DNA from: Bradyrhizobium tropiciagri
GTDB taxonomy: Bacteria > Pseudomonadota > Alphaproteobacteria > Rhizobiales > Xanthobacteraceae
NCBI RefSeq assembly: GCF_001189845.1
Contig: NZ_LFLZ01000035.1
Location: 27,540-91,539, forward strand
Direction: 5' to 3'
DNA length: 64,000 nt
Program-made: the position numbers and the translations under genes
Shown: positions 1-8,893 of the stretch, one piece after another
Position numbering within the stretch: position 1 is the stretch's first letter
How the letters are laid out: every line of letters starts with the position of its first letter
The notes under the pieces: generated by a model
The model's database searches: none
What the model saw: the letters and a program-made list of their open reading frames with translations, nothing else
What the model was told of the DNA's origin: nothing

Positions 1-108
1 TGCCGTTACCCGGGTTCTATCCCGCAAGCTCTCTGATCAGATTGTGCCTTTAGCTGCCGGCGTTCCCAGCGCCCGGTGGCTTGCCGGGCCATCTGTCAGG
101 AGGCTGCC

Positions 109-697
109 ATGAGCTACGCCATCAAACCTCTTTCCTGCGATCCAGCCCGCGTGCGCGGCATGTCCGAGCGCATGATCATCAGTCACTACGAGAACAACTA
201 CGGCGGCGCGGTGAAGCGGCTGAATCTGATCGAGGAGAAGCTCGCCGAGCTCGACTACGCGACGGCGCCGAACTTCCTGCTCAACGGCTTGAAGCGCGAA
301 CAGCTGATCGCCAGCAATTCGATGATCCTGCACGAAGTGTTCTTCGACGGGCTCGGTGACGAGAGCGAGCCCGGCGCCGCCCTGAAAGAGGCGCTTGCAC
401 GTGACTTCGGGTCCTATGATCGCTGGCGCCGAATTCATCGCCATGGGCAAGGCGCTCGGCGGCGGTTCCGGCTGGGTGCTGTTGACGTGGTCGCCGCGTG
501 ACCGCAAGCTCGTCAATCAATGGGCATCCGATCACTGCCACACGCTGGCAGGCGCCACGCCGATCCTGGCGCTGGACATGTACGAGCATTCCTATCACAT
601 CGACTACGGCGCCAAGGCTGCCGACTATGTCGGCGTCTTCATGTCGGCAATCAATTGGCCGGCTGTCGACCGGTCTTACGCGGGGCTCTCAAAATGA
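109..697 (+). pseudogene. Fe/Mn superoxide dismutase, frameshifted
   Basis: Iron/manganese superoxide dismutase, which would convert superoxide to peroxide and oxygen. The N-terminal half shows the HYENNYGG stretch that replaces the usual HHxxHH region, and the NSMILHEVFF helix with a metal-ligand His. The C-terminal half shows WVLL and the LDMYEHSYHIDYG motif with the Asp and His ligands. The halves are in different frames. Around 426-430 the reading passes from DRWR to AEFIAMG, as if two bases of a GCGC run were missing, so the stored sequence gives only a truncated product. The ATG at 109 follows an AGGAGG-type site. The stop overlaps the next ATG (ATGA), suggesting coupling. The family call is firm; whether the break is real is unknown. 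Confidence 0.8.
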
Positions 698-1074
698 TGC
701 TGTCGCTGCTGCACCGCATCGTGTGGACCGCCGGCGCGATCGTCTTGGCATCGGATTCTACAGGATACGCTGCAGAGCAGTTCAAAATCCTCGACGCCAG
801 CCAGATCCGGGCCCGCATCGTCGGCAACGACATCACCGATGGTCCCCACTGGTCAATGTATTTCCGGCAGGACGGCAAGCTGATCAGCGCTGAGTCCGGA
901 AGTTCGTGGACCGGACGCTGGAAGATCCAGGGCAACAAGCTTTGTTTGTCGTTGCCCAGCAGTACGGAGCTCGAATGTAACGAGGTGTGGATGTCCGAAA
1001 CGAACGTCAGAATGCGCGTCAACAAGGATCAGGAGACGTTTGACGCGATTATTGCCAGACATCACGGCAACTGA
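694..1074 (+). CDS. Small exported protein, paralogue of the 2324-2707 product
   Basis: A 126-residue protein of no recognised function. The first 25 or so residues form a hydrophobic signal peptide ending near GYAA. The mature part carries LDASQIRARIVGNDITDG, then HWSMYF, a G-W-K-I-Q-G-N-K-LCLSLP stretch and a Cys near the end. The same order of motifs (QIRA, TD-HW, G-W-I-G-LCL-LP, Cys) occurs in the product of 2324-2707, so the two are paralogues. The start overlaps the dismutase stop as ATGA. It probably acts in the periplasm; its ligand is unknown. Confidence 0.75.
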   Translation: MMLSLLHRIVWTAGAIVLASDSTGYAAEQFKILDASQIRARIVGNDITDGPHWSMYFRQDGKLISAESGSSWTGRWKIQGNKLCLSLPSSTELECNEVWMSETNVRMRVNKDQETFDAIIARHHGN

Positions 1075-1135
1075 GCGAATTCGGAAGCGGGATCGAAAGG
1101 TGGGGGCCTGTTTGACCCAATCAAGGAGGTTCACA

Positions 1136-2077
1136 ATGCGTCTGAAAAACTGGCTGGCTGCTTCAATCGTGGCGGCGGCGTCCGCTTCGAGCGCGAATGC
1201 GCAGCCCATCGACTGGAGTATCTTCACCGAGCCATTCATCTCCAGTGCCCACGCACAGGCAATCGAGTGGCAAAAGATCGATGAGGTCTTCGGCCGAAAA
1301 CCGGCGGTCTCCGGCGAGGTGCATCGTTATGGGTTTCCGCGCAGCGACCTGACCGTCACGCTGGATGGCGTGACCATCAAGCCGTCGTTGGCGCTCGGCG
1401 GCTGGATTGCGTTCATGCCGATGCATGGCGAGGCGATGGTAATGGGAGATCTCGTTTTGCTGGAAACCGAGATCAATCCGGTGATGGCGAAGCTCGTCGC
1501 GGGCGGGCTCGAGATCACCGCGGTTCACAACCACCTGCTGCGGGCAAGCCCTGCGACGTTCTACATGCATGTCGGCGGTCACGGCGATCCCGTGAAAATG
1601 GCATCCACCATCCGCGACGCACTGGCAACGAGCAAGACACCGCTGACGCCATTGGCTGCGGCGGCACCGCCGGCTATCGACCTCGACACCGCGCAGCTTG
1701 ACCAGATCATAGGCGTCAAGGGGCAGAACAATGGCGGCGTCTACGCCTTCGCGGTTCCGCGGCGCGATCCGGTCAACCAAGGTGGGATGCAACTCGCACC
1801 GGTTGGCCCAATGGGTGTGGCGCAGGCCATCAACTTCCAGCCGACGGGTGGCGGCAAGGCGGCGATCACCGGCGACTTCGTGCTGACGGGCGACGAGGTC
1901 AATCCCGTGATCAAGGCCCTGAAAGAGAACGGCATCGATGTTACCGCGCTGCACAGCCACATGCTGGATGAGCAGCCGCGCCTGTTCTTCATGCATTTCT
2001 GGGCCAATGACGACGCCATTAAGCTGGCGAAAGGACTCCGCGCGGCGCTCGACAAGACCGCCAGCACCAAGAGTTAG
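1136..2077 (+). CDS. DUF1259 protein, exported, two repeats
   Basis: A 313-residue exported protein with a signal peptide over about residues 1-22 (ending SANA-Q). Two DUF1259-like halves follow, about residues 45-165 and 185-305. Each carries the motif T/V-A-L/V-H-x-H-x-L (AVHNHLL, ALHSHML) followed by FYMH or FFMH, and each has a GDFVL/GDLVL-T/E-x-E-x-NPV segment. The paired histidines suggest metal binding, but no reaction is established for the family. A strong AAGGAGG site lies 7 bases before the ATG. It sits between the two paralogous small exported proteins, so the group may be one envelope module. Confidence 0.8.
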   Translation: MRLKNWLAASIVAAASASSANAQPIDWSIFTEPFISSAHAQAIEWQKIDEVFGRKPAVSGEVHRYGFPRSDLTVTLDGVTIKPSLALGGWIAFMPMHGEAMVMGDLVLLETEINPVMAKLVAGGLEITAVHNHLLRASPATFYMHVGGHGDPVKMASTIRDALATSKTPLTPLAAAAPPAIDLDTAQLDQIIGVKGQNNGGVYAFAVPRRDPVNQGGMQLAPVGPMGVAQAINFQPTGGGKAAITGDFVLTGDEVNPVIKALKENGIDVTALHSHMLDEQPRLFFMHFWANDDAIKLAKGLRAALDKTASTKS

Positions 2078-2123
2078 CAAATCCAAGATGGATTGAGGCA
2101 ATGCAAACAGAGGGGGACTATCG

Positions 2124-2309
2124 ATGAGGAAGCTTATCCTCGGACTGTCGATGTTAGCGGGGCTCCTTGCCGTCGATCGGGCGGCGGAAGCGCAAACCTC
2201 GTGCAAGGTTTGCAGCGAGCAACGTCAGGCCTGCATGAAGAACTACGCCGGGCCTGCCTGCAAGACCGAGTATCAGATGTGCCTGAAGTCGTGCAAAGCA
2301 AAGAAGTAG
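2124..2309 (+). CDS. Small Cys-rich exported protein
   Basis: A 61-residue protein with a signal peptide (about residues 1-23, ending AAEAQ) and a short mature part of about 38 residues. That part has six cysteines in paired spacing (CKVC, QACM, ACKT, MCLKSC) and a Lys-rich tail. The cysteines suggest disulphides or metal binding in the periplasm. It lies 46 bases after the DUF1259 gene in the same direction. No family is recognised. Confidence 0.65.
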   Translation: MRKLILGLSMLAGLLAVDRAAEAQTSCKVCSEQRQACMKNYAGPACKTEYQMCLKSCKAKK

Positions 2310-2323
2310 GAGCTGGCAGGAGC

Positions 2324-2707
2324 GTGCCGCGCCAGATCCTCTCGGTCGGGACGATCGCCGCCAGCATCGCGGTGTTGCTGGCGGTCGACGGCCGGCCCGC
2401 CTTTGCCGACAATCTTCAAAGGCTTTCGGGCGCGCAGATCCGGGCTAAACTCGCGGGAAAGCAATTCACCGACGAGGTTCATTGGCGCGACGTCTACGAG
2501 CGCGACGGCAGGTTCAGGGGCTATTCGATGGGCCGCAAGAGCACCGGGAAGTGGTCCATCCGCGGCGATGAACTTTGTCTGGTACTGCCGGCGCCAGACG
2601 ATGGCTGTTTCGAAGTAACTGCTTCGGGGCGGCGGGTCGTGATGACGCCTATGGGCAATGGCTTGGTCATCGAGGGCGTCATCGAGCCGATATCCGATCC
2701 CAAATAG
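2324..2707 (+). CDS. Small exported protein, paralogue of the 694-1074 product
   Basis: A 127-residue exported protein. The GTG at 2324 puts a signal peptide (VGTIAASIAVLLAVDG...AFA) at the N-terminus. The mature part, LSGAQIRAKLAGKQFTDEVHW then GKWSIRGDELCLVLP and a later Cys, matches the 694-1074 product motif for motif. A GGAG lies about 10 bases upstream. Longer readings of this frame overlap the preceding Cys-rich gene and lack a signal peptide, so they were rejected. Function unknown. Confidence 0.7.
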   Translation: MPRQILSVGTIAASIAVLLAVDGRPAFADNLQRLSGAQIRAKLAGKQFTDEVHWRDVYERDGRFRGYSMGRKSTGKWSIRGDELCLVLPAPDDGCFEVTASGRRVVMTPMGNGLVIEGVIEPISDPK

Positions 2708-2756
2708 CTCGTTGACGTCCTGCTGATCGAAACGTGATGACCGGAGGAGAATGGTC

Positions 2757-2951
2757 ATGAAGAAACGAAAAGACTCGATGACGAAAGATCGATCGTCCCC
2801 TGTCACCAAGGCAGGTGCGAGCTCCACCCTTGTCTTCATTGGCGATGCACAGATCGTCAGTGACGGCTTTCGAATCGCGCTGGACGCGATGTCGGCGAAT
2901 GCGGACGACTTGCTGATCGTCGACGTGAAATCAGGCACGCATGAGGAATGA
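2757..2951 (+). CDS. Small hypothetical protein
   Basis: A 64-residue reading frame, Lys/Arg-rich at the N-terminus, with a short hydrophobic STLVFIGD stretch and an acidic end. A GGAGGAG site lies 9 bases before the ATG at 2757; an ATG at 2751 is too close to it. It precedes the chromate-transporter gene by 57 bases in the same direction. No family is recognised, and the ribosome-binding site is the main support. Confidence 0.45.
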   Translation: MKKRKDSMTKDRSSPVTKAGASSTLVFIGDAQIVSDGFRIALDAMSANADDLLIVDVKSGTHEE

Positions 2952-3008
2952 TGGCCGCTTTCTGGATTGTTATCCAGGATTGCCGGCAATTGAAAGGAAG
3001 CTTGTCAG

Positions 3009-4183
3009 ATGACCACGACCCAAGCTGAACGCCACGGCAAGACCGAACTGGCGCGCTATTTCCTGCGTCTCGGCTTTCTCGGCTTCGGCGGCCCCGTGGC
3101 CCTCGTGGGTCAAATGGAGCGGGAACTGGTCAACGACAAGAAATGGCTGACCAAGGAGCAGATGCGGGAATCGATTGCGATCTGCCAATCCCTCCCGGGG
3201 CCGCTCGCCATTCAGGTCGGCATCTATGTGGCCTGGCTTCGCTGCGGCTTCTGGGGTGCCTGGATCGGCGGTTGGTGCTTCATCCTGCCCAATTTCGTCA
3301 TCGTGGCAGCGCTCGGAGCGCTGTATGTCTACCTCGGCGACCTGCAGCCAGTGACGGCAATCTTCTATGGCGTCAGCCCAGCGGTGATCGCGCTCATCCT
3401 GCACTCCTGTTATCGCCTGGCGAAGCTCGGCATGGAGGATTGGCTGCAATGGGCCATTGCCGGCGTTTGCCTCGTCATTACCGTGGTCTTGCAAGCCGAA
3501 GTGGCGCTGCTGTTCATCGGCGCCGGCATTGTCGGAATCCTCTACTACGGAAGCATCTTCAAGCGCTCGTCGACGGCGATGCAGATCGCCCTCATTCCCG
3601 CGGCCGCGCCGGCCGTCGCTCCGGCCGCGACGGGCTCCACGCTCGGCAAGCTCATGCTGTTCTTCCTCAAGGCCGGCTCGATGACCTTCGGCAGCGGCTC
3701 GTGATCGTCCCGTTCCTGGAGCAGGGGCTGGTCCAGCAATACGGCTGGCTCAATCAGAGGGAGTTCCTGATCGCCGTTGCGATCGGCATGATCAGTCCGG
3801 GGCCAGTCGTGATCACCGCGACCTTTGTTGGCTATCTGGTCGCTGGCTTCTGGGGTTCGCTTGTCTCAACCGTCGGAATTTTCCTGCCGTCGTTCTTGCT
3901 GGTGCTGATCGTGGCACCGCTGTTGGCGCGGCACCGCGGAAATCCGAACGTTCAGGGGTTCGTCAAGGGGGCCTACGCCGCGGCGATCGGCACGATCTTG
4001 GGTGCCTGCATTCTTCTTGGGAAGATCGCCATCGGTGACTGGCTCACGATTGCTGTCGCGGTCGTGTCGCTGGCGGTTCTGTTCCGCTGGAAGGTTAGCA
4101 ATCCCATGCTCATCGCCGCAACGGCGGTCGTCGGCCTCATCGCCTACCCGTGGCTGCAGCCTGCATGGGTGATGGTCAAATGA
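3009..4183 (+). pseudogene. chrA: Chromate transporter, frameshifted
   Basis: A long-chain ChrA-type chromate transporter of the inner membrane, expected to export chromate. The first half has the family motif GFGGPVALVGQMERELV, then W-L-T-KEQM, then SLPGPLAIQVG. The second half repeats it as VPFLEQGLVQQYGWLNQREFLIAVAIGMISPGPVVITATFVGY. About ten membrane segments are visible over both halves. The frame changes at about 3702: the first frame runs ...TFGSGS-stop and the second resumes VIVPFLEQ. One missing C in GGC(C)TCGTG would restore GSGLVIVPF. As stored, only the first half would be made. Confidence 0.85.
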
Positions 4184-4326
4184 CCGACTTGAATCGCGCA
4201 AGGCATTCCTGGAAAGGACGGCCGGCAACCATCATTGGCCGATTTGCCGCACTCCTGCAGGTACTCGCGCCGAGCAGAAAGCATTGTGCACTGGCATAGC
4301 TCCTGATTCGAAGTAGGAGGCGAAAG

Positions 4327-5580
4327 ATGTCATCGCAGAGCATCGAAAGAGGATCCCAATCGAAGTCGCAGTTCTCAAACCCTGTCGTTCGCTGGATCGA
4401 CTATCGGCTTCCTGTCTTCACGTTCCTAGATCACGAGCTGAACTCGTATCCAACGCCGCGAAACCTGAACTATCTCTGGAATTTCGGGTCGCTGGCAGGC
4501 ATCGTGCTTGTAATCATGATGGTGACCGGGATCGTGCTGGCAATGCACTACGTTCCGGCGGGTGACGGGGCATTCCGGTCAGTCGAGCACATCATGCGCG
4601 ATGTGAACTACGGGTGGCTGATCCGATACGTCCACACGACGGGCGCATCGATCTTCTTTGCCGTGGTCTACATCCACATTTTTCGCGGTCTTTATTACGG
4701 ATCCTATAAGCCGCCGCGCGAGCTGCTTTGATGGCTCGGCATTGTCATACTTTTATTGATGATGGCGACCGCCTTCTTCGGCTACACCTTGCCATGGGGG
4801 CAGATGAGTTTCTGGGGCGCCACCGTCATTACGAATTTGTTCTCCGCTATTCCTGGAGTTGGTGACAGCATCGTGACCTGGTTGTGGGGTGGATTCACGG
4901 TGGGGGATCAGACGCTCAATCGGTTCCATTCCTTGCACCACCTCTTGCCGTTCGTAATCGTTGCAGTGGTCGGCCTGCATCTCGTCGCGCTGCATCGTTT
5001 TGGCTCCAACAATCCGACCGGCGTCGACACGAAGGACGTGGGCGACACAATCCCATTCCATCCCTATTACACGGTGAAGGATCTGTTCGGGTTGGCCGTC
5101 CTTTTCCTGTTCTTCAGCTGGTTCCTGTTCTACGAGCCCAATGCACTTCTCAATCCGGACAATTACATCCGCGCAAATCCGGCGGTTACACCGGCCCACA
5201 TTGTGCCCGAGTGGTACCTGCTCCCGTACTACGCCATCCTGCGGGCCATCCCGAACAAGCTCGCCGGCGTTACCGCCATGCTAACCTCGATCCTTGTCCT
5301 ATTCGCGTTGCCATGGCTTGACACCAGCCCGGTTCGCTCAGGGCGATTCAGACCCATGTTCAAGGTGTTCTATTGGCTGCTGGTCGCAGATTGCGTGTTA
5401 CTGACCTACGCCGGTGGAGAGCCGCCTGAAGGCACCTGGTTGATCATGAGCCGGATCGGAGCTGTGTACTATTTCGTCCATTTCTTCCTGGTTCTGCCGC
5501 TTGTGGCAAGGATCGAACGTCCACGACCGCTTCCGACCAGCATCAGCCAAGCCGTTTTGCCAGCGACCGGTTCAGGCTGA
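4327..5580 (+). pseudogene. petB: Cytochrome b of a bc1-type complex, internal TGA
   Basis: Membrane subunit of a quinol-cytochrome c oxidoreductase. It has the haem ligands in YVHTTGAS, YIHIFRGLYY, HSLHHLLPF and GLHLVALH, and the quinol-site PEWYLLPYYAILRA. It has the full eight-helix N- plus C-terminal form of about 417 codons. The frame is open except for a TGA at 4729-4731, between REL-L and WLGIVILLLMMATAFFGYTLPWGQMSFWG; a single base change from TGG would explain it. A GGAGG precedes the ATG. No cytochrome c1 or Rieske gene is adjacent; the nearest Rieske gene is at 12626-13213. The stop truncates the protein after the first haem-ligand pair. Confidence 0.85.
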
Positions 5581-5598
5581 CTCTTCAAGGAGTTCGAT

Positions 5599-5697
5599 GT
5601 GACAACGACGATAAAGCTCAAGCACAACAGCATGACAGCGCGCGCGCTGCGCATTGGCTATGTCCGTTTCGCTGGAAGTAAGCACACCCGGCGCTGA
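5599..5697 (+). CDS. Possible small basic protein after cytochrome b
   Basis: A 32-residue frame starting at a GTG 10 bases after an AAGGAG site and lying 18 bases downstream of the cytochrome b stop. The product is basic (Lys, Arg, His) with no membrane segment and no recognised family. It may be a real small gene or the decayed start of a lost subunit. The ribosome-binding site and position are the only support. Confidence 0.2.
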   Translation: MTTTIKLKHNSMTARALRIGYVRFAGSKHTRR

Positions 5698-5816
5698 TCG
5701 CGGCAACAGCAGACGCAGGGCCGACTATCCGCTGCCGCAGGCGCCGTGGGTGTTGGTGAAATTGTGGGTTCGTCAAAATAGAACTTGGGGCGCCAGGCCA
5801 ATGTGAGGAGTACCCC

Positions 5817-6080
5817 ATGACAATGCGAAGTGTCGCACTTGCAATCCAGGCGCGGTCGATGGTTATCCAGAATGTAATGGATCATACCGGCCACTCCCGC
5901 CATGAATTCGACGCCCACGATATTGAAGCGCTCGCCGAGGCGGAGAGACGTTTCAGAGAGTTGACTAGCGAAGGGTATGTGGCAGCAGTACGAACTGTGG
6001 AGGGTGAATCATCGCGAGTGTTTGCGTTTGATCCAACCGCAAAGGAAACGCTGTTCTTCCGGCGCCTAAGAGGTGGATAG
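5817..6080 (+). CDS. Hypothetical protein
   Basis: An 87-residue soluble protein with an acidic helical middle (HDIEALAEAERRFRELTSEGY) and a C-terminal strand-like end ESSRVFAFDPTAKETLFFRRL. A GAGGAG site lies 6 bases before the ATG. The next gene begins 14 bases after its stop, so the two are likely cotranscribed. No family is recognised. Confidence 0.55.
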   Translation: MTMRSVALAIQARSMVIQNVMDHTGHSRHEFDAHDIEALAEAERRFRELTSEGYVAAVRTVEGESSRVFAFDPTAKETLFFRRLRGG

Positions 6081-6094
6081 AAGGCGTTTCGTTC

Positions 6095-6505
6095 ATGTCG
6101 ATCATCGGCAGATGTGCAGCTCAAATTTCGCGATTTCGTGCGCTGCGGCGGCTGTATCACAGCTTTGTCAGAGAAAATTCAGCCGAAGCGAAAGGGCGAG
6201 CGCTTCTACGGGAATGGTTGACGCCAGCACAGAGGAGACAGTTCGTGGAGCAGGGTTTCTTCGATGTCGTCGGTGGCGCGACTCGCAGGCGGTACCGAGT
6301 GCAATACGGGTCCGTTGCGAACGTGCAGGAAATCGATTTCGAAGGAAAATCCGGAAGTATCTTGTGCTTTGCCCCCGAGGGCTATCTCGTCCCAGGCGAC
6401 ATCATGCTTGCGCAGAAGATTGCCTTGGAGGCAGATGAACTAGCGGCGCTGGCCGTAGCGACCCGGGTGGCACCGATAGTCAGGGGCTCCATCCGGTCGC
6501 TTTAG
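6095..6505 (+). CDS. Hypothetical protein
   Basis: A 136-residue soluble protein. The second half has a beta-rich pattern, QGFFDVVG...RRYRVQYGSVANVQEIDFEGK, ending LCFAPEGYLVPGDIMLAQKIALEADELAALAVA. This pattern recalls a conserved hypothetical family of Bradyrhizobium, but no role is known. It follows the 5817-6080 gene closely and converges on the histidine kinase gene. Confidence 0.6.
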   Translation: MSIIGRCAAQISRFRALRRLYHSFVRENSAEAKGRALLREWLTPAQRRQFVEQGFFDVVGGATRRRYRVQYGSVANVQEIDFEGKSGSILCFAPEGYLVPGDIMLAQKIALEADELAALAVATRVAPIVRGSIRSL

Positions 6506-6577
6506 AGGGCGGGAGCCTCCCAACCGTTCCAATTTGTCTGCTGGTCTTGAGTGCAGCGCAGGCCATCGCAACGTGTT

Positions 6578-7999
6578 TCACGATGATGACGCAGCTTCTC
6601 GCCTGCGCAGTTCATAGGACGACCGTTGATCCCCACCGCCTGCGGACAAATCATCCCGAGCCGGTAGAATAACCCGGAACAAGCTTCCCTCGGTCTCATC
6701 GTTTGCAAGTTCGATGTGTCCGTCGTTCGCCTCTACCGCCCAGCGAGCGATTGCGAGCCCCAGTCCGACCCCGCCCTCTTCCCTGGAACGGCTGGTGTCG
6801 ACGCGATAGAAACGATCGAAAATGCGATCCCGGTGCGCGGCGGGAATCCCCGGGCCGTTGTCTCGGACCTCGATCATGGCCCGCCCGCCCGTCGCACTCA
6901 CTTCGACGGTAATCTTGCCGCCAGTTGGGGTGTATTTTATTGCATTGTGTATCAGATTCATGAGCGCATGCCGGATAAGCGCGGCGTCTCCCGTGACGGG
7001 GACCCGGATCGGAGCCTGGAGCATGAGTTCCTGCTGCTTTTCGTCGGCGAGCACATGAAGCTGATCGATGACAGTTCCTGCCAACACCCCAAGGTCCAGA
7101 TCCTCCGCCACCAAGTGGACTTTTCCCGAGTCGGCGCGCGTGAGGATCAGGAGGCTCTCGACAAGGCGCGTGAGCCTGTCGACCTCCTCCAGCATGCTGC
7201 CGATGACGTCGCGGTACGCAACGGTATCGAGTGTATTCTGCAGCGCCACCTCCCCAACGCTGCGCATCGCGGTGAGTGGGGTGCGCAGCTCGTGCGAAGC
7301 ATCGGCGGTGAAACGGCGCAGTCGTTCGAACGCGTCTTGCAGGCGGGATAGCGTGTCGTTGAACACCGTCGCAAGCCGCCCGAACTCGTCCTGGGCATTA
7401 TCGACCGGCAGCCGTTTAGCGAGCGATTCCGCCGTAATCTCTCGTGCCCTTTGCGCCATGGCGCCGACCGGGGAGAGTACGCGGCCGGCAAGGAAGTAAC
7501 CTCCCGCCACCGCCAGCCCGGCAGCAAAGGGAATACCCAACGCGAGTATGACGGCGAGCGTCCAAAGGGTTTCGCGCAGGGAGCTTTCGTCAAGCGCGGC
7601 GGCCACGCGGTAGGAGGATCCAGTAAAGCTATGGACGCGATAGCGACGGCCGTTCGAAGCTGTCCAAGACAGCGGCGATGCTGGGTCGCCTGATTGCAGC
7701 GCACGTGATAGTCCTTCTCGCTCCCATGCTTCAGTTTGCTCACGGATGCCGCCGGCATCGTCCACCCGGAACAATGTAATGCCCCACTCGGAGGCCAAAT
7801 CCTTCAGTTCGTCCGGCTCCTCGCGATAGACCTTACCAATGGTCGCGATCTGCAGGCCGAGTTGCGCGTCCAACGCGGCGTAGAGGCGGGCCTCGACAAA
7901 AAGCAGGATGCCTGCCGAAAATATACACACGATCAGCGTCAGCACAGCTGCGTGCCAGAGCGCAAGTCGCGCGCGCACGGTCGGCGGGTGAAATTTCAT
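6578..7999 (-). CDS. Sensor histidine kinase of an OmpR-type pair
   Basis: A 473-residue membrane histidine kinase that phosphorylates the regulator encoded just upstream. Two membrane helices (about 10-32 and 165-190) bracket a periplasmic sensor of about 130 residues. Then come a HAMP region, the dimerisation/phosphoacceptor motif ASHELRTPLTAMRS (about residue 255), the N box MNLIHNAIKYTP, G1 VRDNGPGIP, the F-box FDRFYR and G2 GVGLGLAIA. The ATG overlaps the regulator stop (ATGA). The divergent PepSY gene at 8894 may be a target or sensor modifier, as in other regulator-kinase-PepSY clusters; that is inference. Confidence 0.9.
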   Translation of the reverse strand: MKFHPPTVRARLALWHAAVLTLIVCIFSAGILLFVEARLYAALDAQLGLQIATIGKVYREEPDELKDLASEWGITLFRVDDAGGIREQTEAWEREGLSRALQSGDPASPLSWTASNGRRYRVHSFTGSSYRVAAALDESSLRETLWTLAVILALGIPFAAGLAVAGGYFLAGRVLSPVGAMAQRAREITAESLAKRLPVDNAQDEFGRLATVFNDTLSRLQDAFERLRRFTADASHELRTPLTAMRSVGEVALQNTLDTVAYRDVIGSMLEEVDRLTRLVESLLILTRADSGKVHLVAEDLDLGVLAGTVIDQLHVLADEKQQELMLQAPIRVPVTGDAALIRHALMNLIHNAIKYTPTGGKITVEVSATGGRAMIEVRDNGPGIPAAHRDRIFDRFYRVDTSRSREEGGVGLGLAIARWAVEANDGHIELANDETEGSLFRVILPARDDLSAGGGDQRSSYELRRREAASSS

Positions 8000-8679
8000 T
8001 CTTGCCTCCCGCTTAGAAGGTATCCAAGGCCGCGCACTGTGTGCAGGAGCTTTCTTTCGTAGGGCTCGTCGATCTTGCGACGCAGCCGCGCGATTGTAAC
8101 GTCGATGACGTTGTCGAGTGGCGTAGCTCTTGCCGTTGCGTGCCATACATCGCGCGCCAGCATCTCTCGTGACACCACACTGCCGCTGTGGCGCAGGAGG
8201 TATTCCAGCAATTCGAATTCCTTCGCGGTCAGCTCGAGAGCATGCGCTCCCCTGGACACCTTGTGCGTGACGAGATCCATCTCAAGATCTTCGTGCTGTA
8301 GCTTGAGGATCTGGTCCATGCGTCCGCGACGGAGCAGTGCCCGGATGCGCGCGAGCAGCTCGGAAAATGCAAACGGTTTTGTGAGGTAGTCGTCGGCGCC
8401 TTGGTCGAGGCCAATCACCCTGTCCTCGACCGTGTCCTTCGCCGTGACGACCAATATCGGTGTCTGATTGCCACATTTGCGCAGCGTCGCGAGGACATCG
8501 ATACCGTCCCGGCGCGGCAGCATGAGATCGAGCAGAAGAAGATCGAAAGAACGTTGGCTTGCGAGGAAAAAGCCCTCTTCCCCGGTCGCAGCGATCGTGA
8601 CCTCGTAGTGTTCTGATTCAAGGCCCTCGCGGAGGGCGTTCGCGACCTTCTTTTCGTCCTCAATGATCAAAATGCGCAC
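7996..8679 (-). CDS. OmpR/PhoB-family response regulator
   Basis: A two-domain response regulator. The receiver domain (about residues 1-115) has the acidic pair EDE, the phosphoacceptor in LLLLDLMLPRRDG, the switch Thr in VVTAKD and the Lys in LTKPF. The winged-helix DNA-binding domain (about 130-222) has ELTAKEFELLEYLLRHSGSVVSRE and NVIDVTIARLRRKID. The GTG at 8679 gives the usual RILIIEDE start; a GTG at 8691 is an in-frame alternative. It probably controls its own operon and the divergent PepSY gene through the inverted repeat at 8745-8768. Confidence 0.88.
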   Translation of the reverse strand: MRILIIEDEKKVANALREGLESEHYEVTIAATGEEGFFLASQRSFDLLLLDLMLPRRDGIDVLATLRKCGNQTPILVVTAKDTVEDRVIGLDQGADDYLTKPFAFSELLARIRALLRRGRMDQILKLQHEDLEMDLVTHKVSRGAHALELTAKEFELLEYLLRHSGSVVSREMLARDVWHATARATPLDNVIDVTIARLRRKIDEPYERKLLHTVRGLGYLLSGRQE

Positions 8680-8744
8680 GATGTGTTCCACCTTGAGAGC
8701 GGCTCTCGCGCCAACATTATAGGCCGGTTCCTGCCTGCCGCAGC

Positions 8745-8768
8745 GTTCCTGACAGGGATTTCAGGAAC
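8745..8768. promoter_or_regulatory. Inverted repeat between regulator and PepSY genes
   Basis: GTTCCTGA and TCAGGAAC form perfect 8-base arms around an 8-base spacer. The repeat lies in the 214-base divergent region between the response regulator and the PepSY gene. A partial further copy (TTCAG) follows at once. It could be the regulator binding site; no experimental motif is known for this regulator. Confidence 0.45.
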
Positions 8769-8893
8769 TCTTCAGTGGTGGCAGTGCTGAAAGACGATCA
8801 AATTGAGTTCAGGCCGCAATGCCGCGAGTGGCTTGGTGGCAGCGCAAGAGAAGCCTTGACGGCTTGGCAGCTCGATCAATGGGAACGTAAGTC

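Noticed and set aside
1112..1124. TTGACCCAATCAA as a further FixK/FNR box
   Set aside because: The half-sites are one base too close (13 instead of 14) and the element overlaps the Shine-Dalgarno of the DUF1259 gene, so it cannot work as an activator site.
4729..4731. TGA in cytochrome b as a selenocysteine codon
   Set aside because: No selenocysteine is known at this position in cytochrome b, no SECIS-like hairpin follows at once, and TGG is the expected codon.
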